Shown: one piece after another, positions 14,901 through 23,509 of the stretch
Layout of the letters: each line of letters starts with the position of its first letter
How positions within the stretch are numbered: the first letter of the stretch is position 1
Assembly (NCBI GenBank): GCA_964411675.1
Contig: CAYPLR010000014.1
Coordinates: 1-40,893 of the forward strand
Direction of reading: 5' to 3'
Source of the DNA: JAAYBG01 sp964411675
Lineage (GTDB): Bacteria > Bacillota_I > Bacilli_A > ML615J-28 > CAG-698
DNA length: 40,893 bases
The notes under the pieces: model-generated
Told to the model about the DNA's origin: nothing
The model's input: only the letters and a program-made list of their open reading frames with translations
Databases searched by the model: none
Translations under genes and position numbers: made by a program

Positions 14901-15685
14901 CGCTTCATCATTGCTTCATAAATTAATATAGAAGCAGCAACACCTACGTTTAAGCTATTATTACTTCCCTTCATGGGAATAAAGACTTTAAAGTGTTCTT
15001 TTTCATACCATTTTTGATTGATTCCAAATCGTTCATTTCCAACAACAATAGCAATTTTATCTTGGTAATCATAGGATTGATAATCACTTCCTAGTTCTGG
15101 CTCTCCAAGATAAATTTGATAGTGATTGGCTAGTAACCATGCTTCTGCTTCAGCGAAAGTTGTTTCCCAGGTAGGAATTAATAAGTTGCAACCTCTTGCT
15201 GAAGCGGTTAATTTAGGATTGTTTCGTTTAGTAATCGAATCAACACAGATAACGGCGTCCACTTGGGCACTATCTGCAGTACGGTATATGGTTCCAAGAT
15301 TACCTGGATTTTCAAGACGGTCACAAACAACGATGAAATTGTGATTGATTAGATCATTTGATGAGAAAAGTGGCAGTTTAATAATGGCAATGAGTCCAAT
15401 GGAATTTTCTTTTTGGGAAAAAGAAGAAAAGGTTTGTTGATTGATCAAATAGGATTCACTGGCTACTTGGGTGATACGATTGATTAACTCCATTGTTTCA
15501 GGTTTGTAGGGATTATTTTCATCCTCACAAATAAAAAATTGATGAAACTGTAATCCTTTGGTGAAAGCTAGTTCAATCACATTTACATCATCAGTAAATA
15601 CGTAGTTCATTTCATGATTGTTTTTCATAAAATCGCGTAAATTTTTAATAATTTCATGCTTTTTGCTTAATCGTTGGTAATTCAT
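14882..15685 (-). CDS. TrmH/SpoU-family RNA 2'-O-methyltransferase
   Basis: A 267-residue protein with the three SpoU motifs of knotted SAM-dependent RNA ribose methylases. Motif 1 is LENPGNLGTIYRTADS, motif 2 is IAIVVGNERFGI, and motif 3 is IPMKGSNNSLNVGVAASI near the C-terminus. The N-terminal 100 residues look like the substrate-binding domain found in the rRNA-type (RlmB/TsnR/AviRb-like) members. The modified nucleotide cannot be told from sequence alone. It starts at ATG 15685 with AAAGGATG upstream and a TATAAT at 15704-15709 on the minus strand. It is transcribed alone, converging on the acyltransferase with overlapping stop codons. Confidence 0.88.
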   Translation of the reverse strand: MNYQRLSKKHEIIKNLRDFMKNNHEMNYVFTDDVNVIELAFTKGLQFHQFFICEDENNPYKPETMELINRITQVASESYLINQQTFSSFSQKENSIGLIAIIKLPLFSSNDLINHNFIVVCDRLENPGNLGTIYRTADSAQVDAVICVDSITKRNNPKLTASARGCNLLIPTWETTFAEAEAWLLANHYQIYLGEPELGSDYQSYDYQDKIAIVVGNERFGINQKWYEKEHFKVFIPMKGSNNSLNVGVAASILIYEAMMKRNKKQG

Positions 15686-15744
15686 TTTATCACATCCTTT
15701 ATCATTATATCATAAAAATAATAAATGAGAAATTTTATTGTGAA

Positions 15745-15773
15745 TTGTTTTTACTATTTTTTAATGATATAAT
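15745..15773 (+). promoter_or_regulatory. Promoter of the DUF5058/M20 operon
   Basis: TTGTTT (15745-15750), 17-base spacer, TATAAT (15768-15773) with an upstream TG one base away (extended -10). Confidence 0.7.
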
Positions 15774-15803
15774 AGGGTAACAAATTAAGAAAGGAACCAT
15801 AAT

Positions 15804-16595
15804 ATGAGTGATGCTGTATCTAAAATAGTTAATTCTTGGTGGATGTATGCTCTTGCCATTTTTGTAACTATTTTTATTTTAGTTGGAACAAGTTATTTTA
15901 TATATCGCGCTTGGAAGCGGGGAAAAGAATTAAACATGAAGGAAGAAACACTGAAAAAAGTGGTGGTTTCAAGTTTAACTTTCTCAATTGCCCCTTCCAT
16001 TGGAATCTTTATTGGAGTTATTACTTTATCAGGTGTGATTGGTATTCCACTACCTTGGATAAGATTATCGATTATAGGAGCTCTGCATTATGAATTAATG
16101 GCAGCATCTGCTGCAGCTAGTAGCCAAGGAGGATTGGTGGCTAGTGGAATGGATGCTTCTCTTTATGTAACCATTGCTTGGGTTATGACCATTGGAATTA
16201 TTTGGGGTTGCCTTATCTGTCTCTTTCTTTTTAAAAAATATCAAACGAAAGTAACGGAAGCGACTCAGAAAAAAGAAAATAGATGGATGAATAAAATTTT
16301 GTTTACTGCGGTTTTTATTGGTATTGTTAGCGCATTTAGTGGACAAGCATTTTCTTGGTTGATTCCGTTTATGAAAAAGACATTTGATGAAGCAACAGGA
16401 ACTAGAATTGATGCTCTAACCAAAACAACTTATGTACCCATCGTTGTTTTGTTTGTTTCTTTTCTATCAATGATGTTATTTGATTATCTAATTAAGAAAA
16501 AAGGACAAAAATGGCTAGAAAACTTTTCTTTAGCATTTAGTATGTTGTTGGGTATGACAGCAGCTGTAGTACTTGGATTAGGAGGTATTATCTAA
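15804..16595 (+). CDS. DUF5058-like integral membrane protein
   Basis: A 263-residue polytopic membrane protein with about six hydrophobic helices. The first is WWMYALAIFVTIFILVGTSY (12-31) and the second SIAPSIGIFIGVITLSGVIG. A small-residue-rich stretch (MAASAAASSQGGLVASGMD) may line a translocation path. I link it to DUF5058 from memory of the N-terminal WWMYAL and the IAPSIGIFIG segment; no function is established. It begins an operon of three: the next gene overlaps by one base and encodes another membrane protein, and the third is an anchored peptidase. The likely role is one half of a two-component permease for a peptide or amino-acid derivative (inference). Confidence 0.6.
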   Translation: MSDAVSKIVNSWWMYALAIFVTIFILVGTSYFIYRAWKRGKELNMKEETLKKVVVSSLTFSIAPSIGIFIGVITLSGVIGIPLPWIRLSIIGALHYELMAASAAASSQGGLVASGMDASLYVTIAWVMTIGIIWGCLICLFLFKKYQTKVTEATQKKENRWMNKILFTAVFIGIVSAFSGQAFSWLIPFMKKTFDEATGTRIDALTKTTYVPIVVLFVSFLSMMLFDYLIKKKGQKWLENFSLAFSMLLGMTAAVVLGLGGII

Positions 16596-17251
16596 TGAAT
16601 AAAGATTACAATGAAACCATGCATCGCCATGGGCGAATCTATCTTGCAATAGCTATTTTCATTATGCTTTTAATCCCAACTGTTATGTGTTTGGTACTAA
16701 AGGTTGCTCCGATTTGGTCTGCTATGATTTCAGCGATTATCACTGTTTCTATCTTAAATTTACCTGGTGGGTTTGTTGAAGTGGGTACTTATGGACCATT
16801 AATTGGAACAAGTGCTACTTACTTGGCTTTTGTTACGGGTAATTTAGTTAATTTAAAAGTTCCTTGTGCTGCTAATGCTCAAGATGTGGCAAAAACAGAA
16901 ATAGGAACACCAGAAAACGAGGTAGTATCTACTTTGGCAGTTGGTACCTCAACAATCGTAAATACCGTTATTATTACCTTAGGTGTTATTTTACTAGTAC
17001 CACTAGCACCAATTCTAACATCCAAAGTATTGGGACCCGCTTTTACATGGGTAGTTCCTGCTTTATTTGGTGCTTTAGGTTATAAATATTTCAAAGAAAT
17101 TCCACTTTTGGGAATCATTGTCTTTTCTATCTCAACAATAGGAGCTCTATTATTCCCTAAAATTGCGAATGATGTTTCTATCTATATTATTATTTGTGTT
17201 GTTTTATCAATCTTATTATCTCGTTTATTATATGCAAAGAAGGTTATTTAG
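16595..17251 (+). CDS. Integral membrane protein, putative partner of the DUF5058-like protein
   Basis: A 218-residue membrane protein with about five or six helices. It starts with a short cytoplasmic tail and the helix IYLAIAIFIMLLIPTVMCLV. Its ATG shares a base with the preceding stop (TAATG), so the two proteins are translated in a coupled manner and probably act together. Between helices 2 and 4 it has the glycine-rich GTYGPLIGTSATYLAFVTGN segment, then an extramembrane stretch with AQDVAKTEIGTPENEV. I do not recognise the family. The combination of small-residue loops and pairing resembles a secondary transporter split into two subunits. The following M20 peptidase starts 13 bases later. 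Confidence 0.5.
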   Translation: MNKDYNETMHRHGRIYLAIAIFIMLLIPTVMCLVLKVAPIWSAMISAIITVSILNLPGGFVEVGTYGPLIGTSATYLAFVTGNLVNLKVPCAANAQDVAKTEIGTPENEVVSTLAVGTSTIVNTVIITLGVILLVPLAPILTSKVLGPAFTWVVPALFGALGYKYFKEIPLLGIIVFSISTIGALLFPKIANDVSIYIIICVVLSILLSRLLYAKKVI

Positions 17252-17263
17252 AGGAGGTAAATT

Positions 17264-18718
17264 ATGAAATATGTTTTATATGGATTCTTAATCCTATTAG
17301 CAATTATTGTTGTATTATTGATTATTGCTATGATTAGAGCCATTGCTATAAAAAAAGAATACACTCCAGTAACTAAAATCATGGGTGATGTTGAAAGAAG
17401 AGAAGAGTTTGCCAAGAAATTAGGGGATTTAGTAAAGTGTAACACGATTACTTATGTCAATCCTGAAGATGCAGAGCGTTTCCTTCATTATCATCAGGTA
17501 GTAAAAGAAATGTTTCCTTTGATTCATCAAAAATTAGAAAAAATAGAAATAGAAGGGCATAATTTTTTATACAGATGGAAGGGAAAAGATCAATCAAAAA
17601 AGCCAATCTTATTAATTGGTCACTCTGATGTGGTTCCTGTTACAAAGGATGGTTGGAAGAAAGATCCATTTTCTGGCAATTATGATCAGGGTAGAGTTCA
17701 TGGCCGAGGAGCTCTGGACAATAAATCATCTTTCTATTCTTTTATGCAAGCAGCAGAAGATTTATTAAAAGAGGGTTTTGCACCAGAAGCAGATGTTTAT
17801 TTAGGATCAACATCAGATGAAGAAATTGCTGGTGTTGGAGCAGTTCGAATTATGAAATACTTAAAAGCTAAAAACATTAGATTGGCTTTAGTCCTAGATG
17901 AAGGGGGAGCCATTATTACTGGTGTTTTACCTACATTAAAAGCACCATTTGCTGTTGTTGGTATTTTAGAAAAAGGATTTGCCAATTTGGAATTTGTGAA
18001 AACAGGAATTGGAGGTCATTCTAGTACTCCAAGTAAGAATACTCCTTTGGTACAAATTGCAAAATTCATTAGTGAAGTTGAAAAAAAGAAGCCTTTAAAG
18101 AAGAAATTTATCCCTGAAGTGCAAACTATGTTTGAGTGTATGGCTCCTTATATGAGTTTTGCTTATCGTCTATTGTTTGCTAATTTTTGGTTATTTAAAC
18201 CATTGTTAACACAACTATTACCTGCTGTGTCTCCTTATGGAGGTGCCATTCTTGGGACAACTTGTGCCTTTACGATGGCAGAAGGAAGTTCAGCACCGAA
18301 TGTCATTCCAACAAAAGCGAAAGTTATTGTAAATATTAGAACTCATCCAATTCAAGATATTACTTCTTCACTAAATGCATTAAATAAAGTTGCGAGTAAA
18401 TATGGCATTATCGGAACCATGATTAATGGGGCTGAAGCAACTAAAAAGGTAGACACGAATGCAAAAGGATACCAATTATTAACTGAAATGATTAAGCGAA
18501 ATTTTCCTGATGTAGGAATTGCCCCTTATGTGATTACTGGTCGAACTGATGCACGGGAATATGAAGAAATTAGCGATTGCTCGATTCGCTTTGCACCAAC
18601 AAGAATGACCAATGAAGATTTAAAGGGAATGCATGGAATCAATGAAAGTATTGCTATTGATAGCATCATTGAAGCAATTCACTTTTATAAAGAATTAATA
18701 AAGAATTATCAAGCATAA
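17264..18718 (+). CDS. Membrane-anchored M20-family metallopeptidase (PM20D1/CPS1-like)
   Basis: A 484-residue M20 amidohydrolase. An N-terminal helix (about 5-27, YGFLILLAIIVVLLIIAMIR) with no cleavage site looks like a signal anchor. Zinc ligands are visible: H120 and D122 in IGHSDVVPV, bridging D152 in RGALDNKSS, and the E186-E187 pair in SDEEIAG. The lid/dimerisation domain is inserted in the middle (GIGGHSSTPS, about 245-255). APNVIPTKAKVIVNIRTHP is typical of the PM20D1/carboxypeptidase-S subgroup, which cleaves or condenses N-acyl amino acids and dipeptides. AGGAGG precedes ATG 17264. Being last in an operon with two membrane proteins, it may process the transported substrate. Substrate specificity is unknown. 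Confidence 0.85.
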   Translation: MKYVLYGFLILLAIIVVLLIIAMIRAIAIKKEYTPVTKIMGDVERREEFAKKLGDLVKCNTITYVNPEDAERFLHYHQVVKEMFPLIHQKLEKIEIEGHNFLYRWKGKDQSKKPILLIGHSDVVPVTKDGWKKDPFSGNYDQGRVHGRGALDNKSSFYSFMQAAEDLLKEGFAPEADVYLGSTSDEEIAGVGAVRIMKYLKAKNIRLALVLDEGGAIITGVLPTLKAPFAVVGILEKGFANLEFVKTGIGGHSSTPSKNTPLVQIAKFISEVEKKKPLKKKFIPEVQTMFECMAPYMSFAYRLLFANFWLFKPLLTQLLPAVSPYGGAILGTTCAFTMAEGSSAPNVIPTKAKVIVNIRTHPIQDITSSLNALNKVASKYGIIGTMINGAEATKKVDTNAKGYQLLTEMIKRNFPDVGIAPYVITGRTDAREYEEISDCSIRFAPTRMTNEDLKGMHGINESIAIDSIIEAIHFYKELIKNYQA

Positions 18719-18720
18719 AA

Positions 18721-18743
18721 AAACTCCATGATTGGAGTTTTTT
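18721..18743. terminator. Bidirectional terminator
   Basis: AAACTCCA (18721-18728) pairs with TGGAGTTT (18733-18740) over a TGAT loop, with T on one side and A on the other. It serves the M20 operon and the convergent chorismate mutase gene. Confidence 0.85.
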
Positions 18744-18744
18744 A

Positions 18745-19014
18745 TTACTTATTTAGTGTTTTTTGATAATCTTTAGAAACTTTCATGAAAGTTTTAAAGA
18801 GTTCTTGATAATAGATTGCTAGATTTTTATTTTTTAATTTATCTAAAAGAAAATTTAGTAATGCATTTTCTCGTTCGCTATCTTCTACGGGAAGATTATG
18901 TTCCTTTTTATATTGAGATATTTGGGAAATAAGGTTCATTCTTTTTTCAAACAACACCAGCATTTCCTGATCAACAGCTGTGATTTTTTCTCTCAAACTC
19001 ATTAATTCATTCAT
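18745..19014 (-). CDS. Chorismate mutase, AroQ class
   Basis: Chorismate mutase converts chorismate to prephenate, the entry to Phe and Tyr. The 89-residue protein is all helical. It shows the AroQ pattern: LREKITAVDQEMLVLFEKR, then ISQISQYKKEHNLPVEDSER with the active-site Arg and Lys and the P-V-x-D-x-x-R-E turn. I place the start at ATG 19014, which has GGTGGTGAT upstream. A longer in-frame extension to 19155 would add a hydrophobic segment and overlap the aroB start, so it is rejected. It is divergent from the aroB operon across a 127-base gap with two mapped promoters, which joins it to the pathway it completes. No fused dehydratase or dehydrogenase domain is present. Confidence 0.88.
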   Translation of the reverse strand: MNELMSLREKITAVDQEMLVLFEKRMNLISQISQYKKEHNLPVEDSERENALLNFLLDKLKNKNLAIYYQELFKTFMKVSKDYQKTLNK

Positions 19015-19033
19015 AGTATCACCACCTAGTTTT

Positions 19034-19062
19034 ATTCTAGCATATTTTGAAAAAATAGTAAA
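19034..19062 (-). promoter_or_regulatory. Promoter of the chorismate mutase gene
   Basis: Minus strand TTTACT (19057-19062), 17-base spacer, TAGAAT (19034-19039), 20 bases before the start. Confidence 0.55.
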
Positions 19063-19087
19063 TAAAAACGAATGGCCAAAGGTTATA

Positions 19088-19116
19088 TTGATTTTAGGGA
19101 AGAAAAGGTATATAAT
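19088..19116 (+). promoter_or_regulatory. Promoter of the aro operon
   Basis: TTGATT (19088-19093), 17-base spacer, TATAAT (19111-19116), about 25 bases before aroB. There is no room for a T-box or attenuator. Confidence 0.7.
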
Positions 19117-19141
19117 TAAAAGAAAAGCGAGGTAAAATGTG

Positions 19142-20143
19142 ATGATAATTCCCATTGAAATAGGTAGTAATTCTTATGAAATCATTGCTTTACCTCATCT
19201 TTTAGATGAAATTGATCAATATATAAAGTTTTCCAATCAAACGATGATTATTACAGATCATAATATCCCAACAACTTATATAGAAAAGATTAGTTCAAAA
19301 GCAAAAAATATATCTGTTTATACAATTAAAGCAGGAGAAGAAAGTAAGTCCTTGGTGAACTATGAAGTTATTATAGGCAGATTATTGGAGAGTAACTTCA
19401 CAAAGAAAGACATGATTATTGCTTTAGGTGGAGGAGTTGTGGGTGATCTAGCAGGATTTGTTGCTGCTACCTATAAAAGAGGGTGTCGCTTTATCAATAT
19501 TCCTACTTCAACGCTTGCAATGATTGATAGTTCACTGGGGGGAAAAGTAGCCATTAATGTTCACAATGTAAAGAATGCTATTGGGACATTTTACCAACCT
19601 GAAAAAGTTTTGATTGACTTATCTACTTTATCATCACTACCAAAACGTCATTTCAATAATGGTCTTATCGAAGCAATTAAAGCAGGATTGATTGGAGATA
19701 AAAACTTATTTGAATTATTTACTACCAATCAATATCATCTTCACCTCGAAGAAGTGATTATCAAAGCAATCTATGTAAAGAAAAAAATAATCGAACAAGA
19801 TTTATATGATCATAATATTCGTCAAGTATTAAACCTAGGCCATACCCTAGGCCATGCCATCGAAAGTTATTATATGGGAGAAATACTTCACGGAGAAGCA
19901 GTTGCTTTGGGATTAAACTATGCATTATCTTCAGAATTATTAGAAAAATTACATAAAATATTAGATAATATGGGAATGGTTTTGAATTATCCATTTCATT
20001 TCAAGGATGTACTACCTTATATATTAAATGATAAAAAGATTAGTAGTAATGAAATAGTACTAGTAAAAGTGGATCAAATAGAAAAACCTTATCTTATTTC
20101 TATGAATCAAGAAAAGTTATCGAGTATGGTACAAGGAGAATAA
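19142..20143 (+). CDS. aroB: 3-dehydroquinate synthase
   Basis: AroB cyclises DAHP to 3-dehydroquinate using NAD and a divalent metal. It is 333 residues from ATG 19142; an in-frame GTG three bases earlier (19139) is an equally possible start. The NAD-binding motif is ALGGGVVGDLAGFVAATY (about 95-112), followed by RGCRFINIPTSTLAMIDSS and the GGKVAIN loop. The metal-binding histidines lie in LNLGHTLGHAIES (about residue 231) and HGEAVALG. It heads a plus-strand operon; aroC starts 2 bases after its stop. The cluster contains no 3-dehydroquinate dehydratase, the next enzyme of the pathway. Confidence 0.95.
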   Translation: MIIPIEIGSNSYEIIALPHLLDEIDQYIKFSNQTMIITDHNIPTTYIEKISSKAKNISVYTIKAGEESKSLVNYEVIIGRLLESNFTKKDMIIALGGGVVGDLAGFVAATYKRGCRFINIPTSTLAMIDSSLGGKVAINVHNVKNAIGTFYQPEKVLIDLSTLSSLPKRHFNNGLIEAIKAGLIGDKNLFELFTTNQYHLHLEEVIIKAIYVKKKIIEQDLYDHNIRQVLNLGHTLGHAIESYYMGEILHGEAVALGLNYALSSELLEKLHKILDNMGMVLNYPFHFKDVLPYILNDKKISSNEIVLVKVDQIEKPYLISMNQEKLSSMVQGE

Positions 20144-20144
20144 C

Positions 20145-21239
20145 ATGGCATCAATCTATCAAGGTAATTTAAAAATAACCATTTTTGGTGAATCACATAG
20201 CAAATCAATTGGAGTTGTGATTGATGGATTGAAAGCAGGGCTAGCTATTGATTTTAAGAAAGTTGCTTTTGAGCTGACCAAAAGAAGACCTTATGGCGAA
20301 ATCTCTACTTCCCGTCAAGAAAGTGATGAATTGCAAATTATAAGCGGTTATTGGCAAGAGCGAACAACAGGGACACCACTTACCATCACCGTTTTAAATC
20401 AAGATACAGATTCTAGTCAATATGAAGATAGTAAAGATTTTCTACGCCCATCTCATGCGGATTATACTGCTCATTTAAAATATCATGGCTTTCAAGATTA
20501 TCGTGGTGGAGGTCATTTTTCTGGTCGCTTGACGGTAGCAATTGTGATAGCAGGAGCGATTTGTGAGCAAATACTAGCCAAACAACAAATTAAAATAGGA
20601 ACTCATATCAAAAGACTATATGGCATTGATGATGAACCTTTCGATATTACCAATATAGAAAAAGTCATAGATGACATAAATAATAAAAAATTTGCTACTA
20701 TTTCTTCTCAAAGACAAGAGAAGATGATAGAAGCCATTCAAGAAGCTAGAGATAACCGAGATTCTGTAGGTGGAATTTTAGAAACAATCGTAATTGGAAA
20801 GATAAAAGGATTGGGAGAGCCATTCTTTCATTCTTTTGAATCAGTAGTTTCATCGCTCATTTTTAGTATTCCGGGAGTAAAAGGAATCGAATTTGGCTTA
20901 GGATTTGGTTTTTGCGACCAATTAGGATCTGAGGTCAATGATGCGTTTTATTTTGATGGAAGCGTAAAAACAAAGACAAATAATAATGGCGGCATCAATG
21001 GGGGAATTACCAATGGAATGCCAATCATCATCAAAACAGTAGTAAAACCAACCCCATCGATTGGCTTACCTCAAGAAACCATCAATATTAAGACTTTAGA
21101 GCCTGCTAGTCATGAGATAAAAGGCCGCTTTGATCCTTGTATTGTTCATCGCGTTCCTGTAATAATTAATAGCATGGTGGCTATTGCCCTAGTTGATTTT
21201 ATCATGTCACAAAAAGCAAACGAATGGATGGAGTTATAA
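20145..21239 (+). CDS. aroC: Chorismate synthase
   Basis: AroC removes phosphate from EPSP to give chorismate, using reduced FMN. It has 364 residues, the normal length. The first signature is GESHSKSIGVVIDGL near the N-terminus, and the second is SADYTAHLKY-like HADYTAHLKYHGFQDYRGGG with HFSGRLT. The third is ARDNRDSVGG, and GGINGGITNGMPI is the FMN-contacting loop. The C-terminal RFDPCIVHRVPVI block is also conserved. Spacing is 2 bases from aroB and 1 base to the aroE/K gene, so the genes are tightly coupled. No fused flavin reductase domain is present, so reduced FMN must come from elsewhere. Confidence 0.96.
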   Translation: MASIYQGNLKITIFGESHSKSIGVVIDGLKAGLAIDFKKVAFELTKRRPYGEISTSRQESDELQIISGYWQERTTGTPLTITVLNQDTDSSQYEDSKDFLRPSHADYTAHLKYHGFQDYRGGGHFSGRLTVAIVIAGAICEQILAKQQIKIGTHIKRLYGIDDEPFDITNIEKVIDDINNKKFATISSQRQEKMIEAIQEARDNRDSVGGILETIVIGKIKGLGEPFFHSFESVVSSLIFSIPGVKGIEFGLGFGFCDQLGSEVNDAFYFDGSVKTKTNNNGGINGGITNGMPIIIKTVVKPTPSIGLPQETINIKTLEPASHEIKGRFDPCIVHRVPVIINSMVAIALVDFIMSQKANEWMEL

Positions 21240-21240
21240 T

Positions 21241-22491
21241 ATGGATTTTGGCTTAATTGGTAAGAATATCCATTATTCTTATTCTCCAGAAATCCATCAA
21301 TTCTTTGATAACAGTCGCTATGAAATTATTAATTTAGAACAAGAAGAATTAGCTGACTTTTTAAAAAAAAGGAATTTTAAAGGCATAAATGTTACGATTC
21401 CTTATAAACAGATAGTCATTCCTTATTTGGATTCTTTGGATGAGATTGTAAAGAAAACAGGTGTTGTGAATACTATCGTGAATGAAAATGGTGTTCTAAA
21501 AGGTTATAACACTGATTATTATAGTTTTATACGATTATTAGAACAAGAAAAAATCGAATTATCAGGGAAAAAGTGTCTCATTTTAGGATCAGGAGCCACT
21601 TCAAAAACTGTTTTTACCATTTTGAAAGAAAAAAACGCCTTGATAATTGATGTTGCTTCTCGTTTTCCCCAAAAGAAAATGGTATCCTATCAATCGTTAG
21701 TTCATCAACATTACGATATTGTAATTAATACAACCCCAGTAGGAACCTATCCCGCGTATAACGATGCACCCCTTGATATAACAACGATTCCTCAAGTTAC
21801 CTATCTTATTGATTTTATTTATAATCCATTGCGAACAAAACTGATCAGAACTGCAATCAAACAAAATATAAAGGTAGTCAATGGAATAGAACTCCTTGTT
21901 GCACAAGCTTACTACGCTCGGAAGTTATTTGATCAAAAGGAATACAAAGAAACAATCATTGATGAAATTGTACAAAAAATTACCCAAAACAAACTAAATA
22001 TTGTTTTAATTGGTATGCCAGGTAGTGGAAAAACATCTATTGCTCATGAGATAGCAGCTAGATTACATCGACAAGTAATCGATACTGATGATCTAATTGA
22101 ACAAAAAGTTGGCGAATCCATCGATAATATTTTTATAAAAGAGCAAGAAATAGGGTTTCGTAACATCGAAAAGCAAGTAATCGCAGAATTAAAAAGTAAA
22201 GGGAATATCATCGCCACTGGTGGCGGTAGTGTTCTTAATGAAGATAATATGGCAAAACTATGTAGTGAGGGTGTTGTTTTTTATTTGGTTCGTAGTAAAG
22301 AGTCTATTTCTCTTACGAATAAGTCGAGACCCCTATTAAAAAATATAGATGATTGGGAAAAATTGGCTAATAAGAGGGAGCATTTGTATGTAAAATATGC
22401 AGACTTCATCATAGCCAATCATTCTAGCATAGAAGAAATAGCTAACGAGATCTGTAATAAATACTGGGAATATATAAAAAGAGGAAAATAA
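21241..22491 (+). CDS. Shikimate dehydrogenase-shikimate kinase fusion
   Basis: One 416-residue chain carries two shikimate-pathway enzymes. Residues 1 to about 245 are AroE: YSYSPEIHQFF binds shikimate, K56 in NVTIPYK is the catalytic lysine, D92 in GYNTDYYSF is its partner, and LILGSGATSKTVF starts the NADP Rossmann domain. Residues about 251-416 are AroK: the P-loop GMPGSGKTS is at 258-266, the DTDDLIE shikimate-binding aspartates follow, and ATGGGSVL is the conserved glycine loop. It thus reduces 3-dehydroshikimate and then phosphorylates shikimate. The start at ATG 21241 follows TGGAG; an upstream in-frame start inside aroC is less likely. This AroE-AroK order is uncommon in bacteria. 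Both sets of key residues are intact. Confidence 0.93.
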   Translation: MDFGLIGKNIHYSYSPEIHQFFDNSRYEIINLEQEELADFLKKRNFKGINVTIPYKQIVIPYLDSLDEIVKKTGVVNTIVNENGVLKGYNTDYYSFIRLLEQEKIELSGKKCLILGSGATSKTVFTILKEKNALIIDVASRFPQKKMVSYQSLVHQHYDIVINTTPVGTYPAYNDAPLDITTIPQVTYLIDFIYNPLRTKLIRTAIKQNIKVVNGIELLVAQAYYARKLFDQKEYKETIIDEIVQKITQNKLNIVLIGMPGSGKTSIAHEIAARLHRQVIDTDDLIEQKVGESIDNIFIKEQEIGFRNIEKQVIAELKSKGNIIATGGGSVLNEDNMAKLCSEGVVFYLVRSKESISLTNKSRPLLKNIDDWEKLANKREHLYVKYADFIIANHSSIEEIANEICNKYWEYIKRGK

Positions 22492-22492
22492 T

Positions 22493-23509
22493 ATGATTAT
22501 AACATTAAAAAAAGAAACTCCTAAACAAGAAATCAATAACATTATTACACAACTAGAAGCAAGTGGCTTTAAAGTTGTCGATATGGTCAATGATGATATT
22601 CATTTGTTAGGTATTCTTGGTGAAACTAGTTTCTTAGAAGAACAAAATATTGGAGCTAATAATTGGGTTGCAGGCGTAACTAGAATTACTGCCCCTTATA
22701 AGAAGGCCAGTAGAGAATTTCACCCTCAAGATACAATTGTTGATGTAAATGGTATCAAAATTGGGGGTAAAGAAAAGATTGTTATTATAGGAGGACCTTG
22801 CTCCGTTGAAAATAAGGAGCAGATTATGACAATTGCTGAAGGAGTTGCTTTAGCAGGTGCTAAAATGCTAAGAGGTGGAGCTTACAAATACCGCACTTCA
22901 CCTTATACCTTTCAAGGTCTAGAAAGCGAAGGAATTGCTTATCTAGTGGAAGCAAAGAAAAAGTATAACCTGCCTATCGTTTCAGAAATTACTACAGTTG
23001 ATAAAATTGAAGAATTTGTGGCTAATGTTGATGTAATTCAAGTTGGAGCACGAAATATGCAAAACATTGAATTGTTGAAAGCTTTAGGAAAAACAAATAA
23101 ACCGATAATCTTAAAAAGAGGATTATCGAGTACAGTAGAAGAATGGCTGATGAGCGCTGAGTATATTTTAGCGGAAGGAAATTCACAAGTTATTTTATGT
23201 GAAAGAGGAATTAGGACATTTGAAAAATCAACTCGTAATACCCTAGACTTATCGGTGATTCCTCTGATTAAGAGATTATCACACTTACCGATTATTGTTG
23301 ATCCCTCTCATGCCACAGGTCATTGGGAATTAGTAGAATCTATGTCATTAGCAGCGATTGCTGCTGGAGCAGATGGATTATTAATTGAAGTTCATAATGA
23401 TCCGCAGAATGCTTTAAGTGATGGTCAACAATCATTGAAATTGAAGAATTTTGCTACTCTGATCGAAAACGGGCGTAAAATTGCTCGTGTTATAGGAAGA
23501 GATATCTAA
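22493..23509 (+). CDS. aroF: 3-deoxy-7-phosphoheptulonate (DAHP) synthase, AroF/type Ib with regulatory N-domain
   Basis: DAHP synthase condenses PEP and erythrose-4-phosphate, the first step of the pathway. The 338-residue protein is of the Bacillus/Thermotoga (I-beta) type. Residues 1 to about 70 form a ferredoxin-like regulatory domain, and 90-338 form the TIM barrel. Metal and PEP ligands are visible: C103 in IIGGPCSVEN, K and R in MLRGGAYKYRTSPYTFQG, the KRG of PIILKRGLSST, and IIVDPSHATGHWE. The N-domain is the feedback-sensing part in Thermotoga (Tyr/Phe), so allosteric control by aromatic amino acids is likely. It has no chorismate mutase fusion, unlike the Bacillus enzyme, which fits the separate mutase gene nearby. 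It shares the operon with 1- to 2-base junctions. Confidence 0.94.
   Translation: MIITLKKETPKQEINNIITQLEASGFKVVDMVNDDIHLLGILGETSFLEEQNIGANNWVAGVTRITAPYKKASREFHPQDTIVDVNGIKIGGKEKIVIIGGPCSVENKEQIMTIAEGVALAGAKMLRGGAYKYRTSPYTFQGLESEGIAYLVEAKKKYNLPIVSEITTVDKIEEFVANVDVIQVGARNMQNIELLKALGKTNKPIILKRGLSSTVEEWLMSAEYILAEGNSQVILCERGIRTFEKSTRNTLDLSVIPLIKRLSHLPIIVDPSHATGHWELVESMSLAAIAAGADGLLIEVHNDPQNALSDGQQSLKLKNFATLIENGRKIARVIGRDI

Noticed and set aside
18745..19155. Longer form of the chorismate mutase (136 residues) with a hydrophobic N-terminus
   Set aside because: It would overlap the aroB start and its promoter. ATG 19014 has a proper ribosome site and gives a standard-length AroQ domain.
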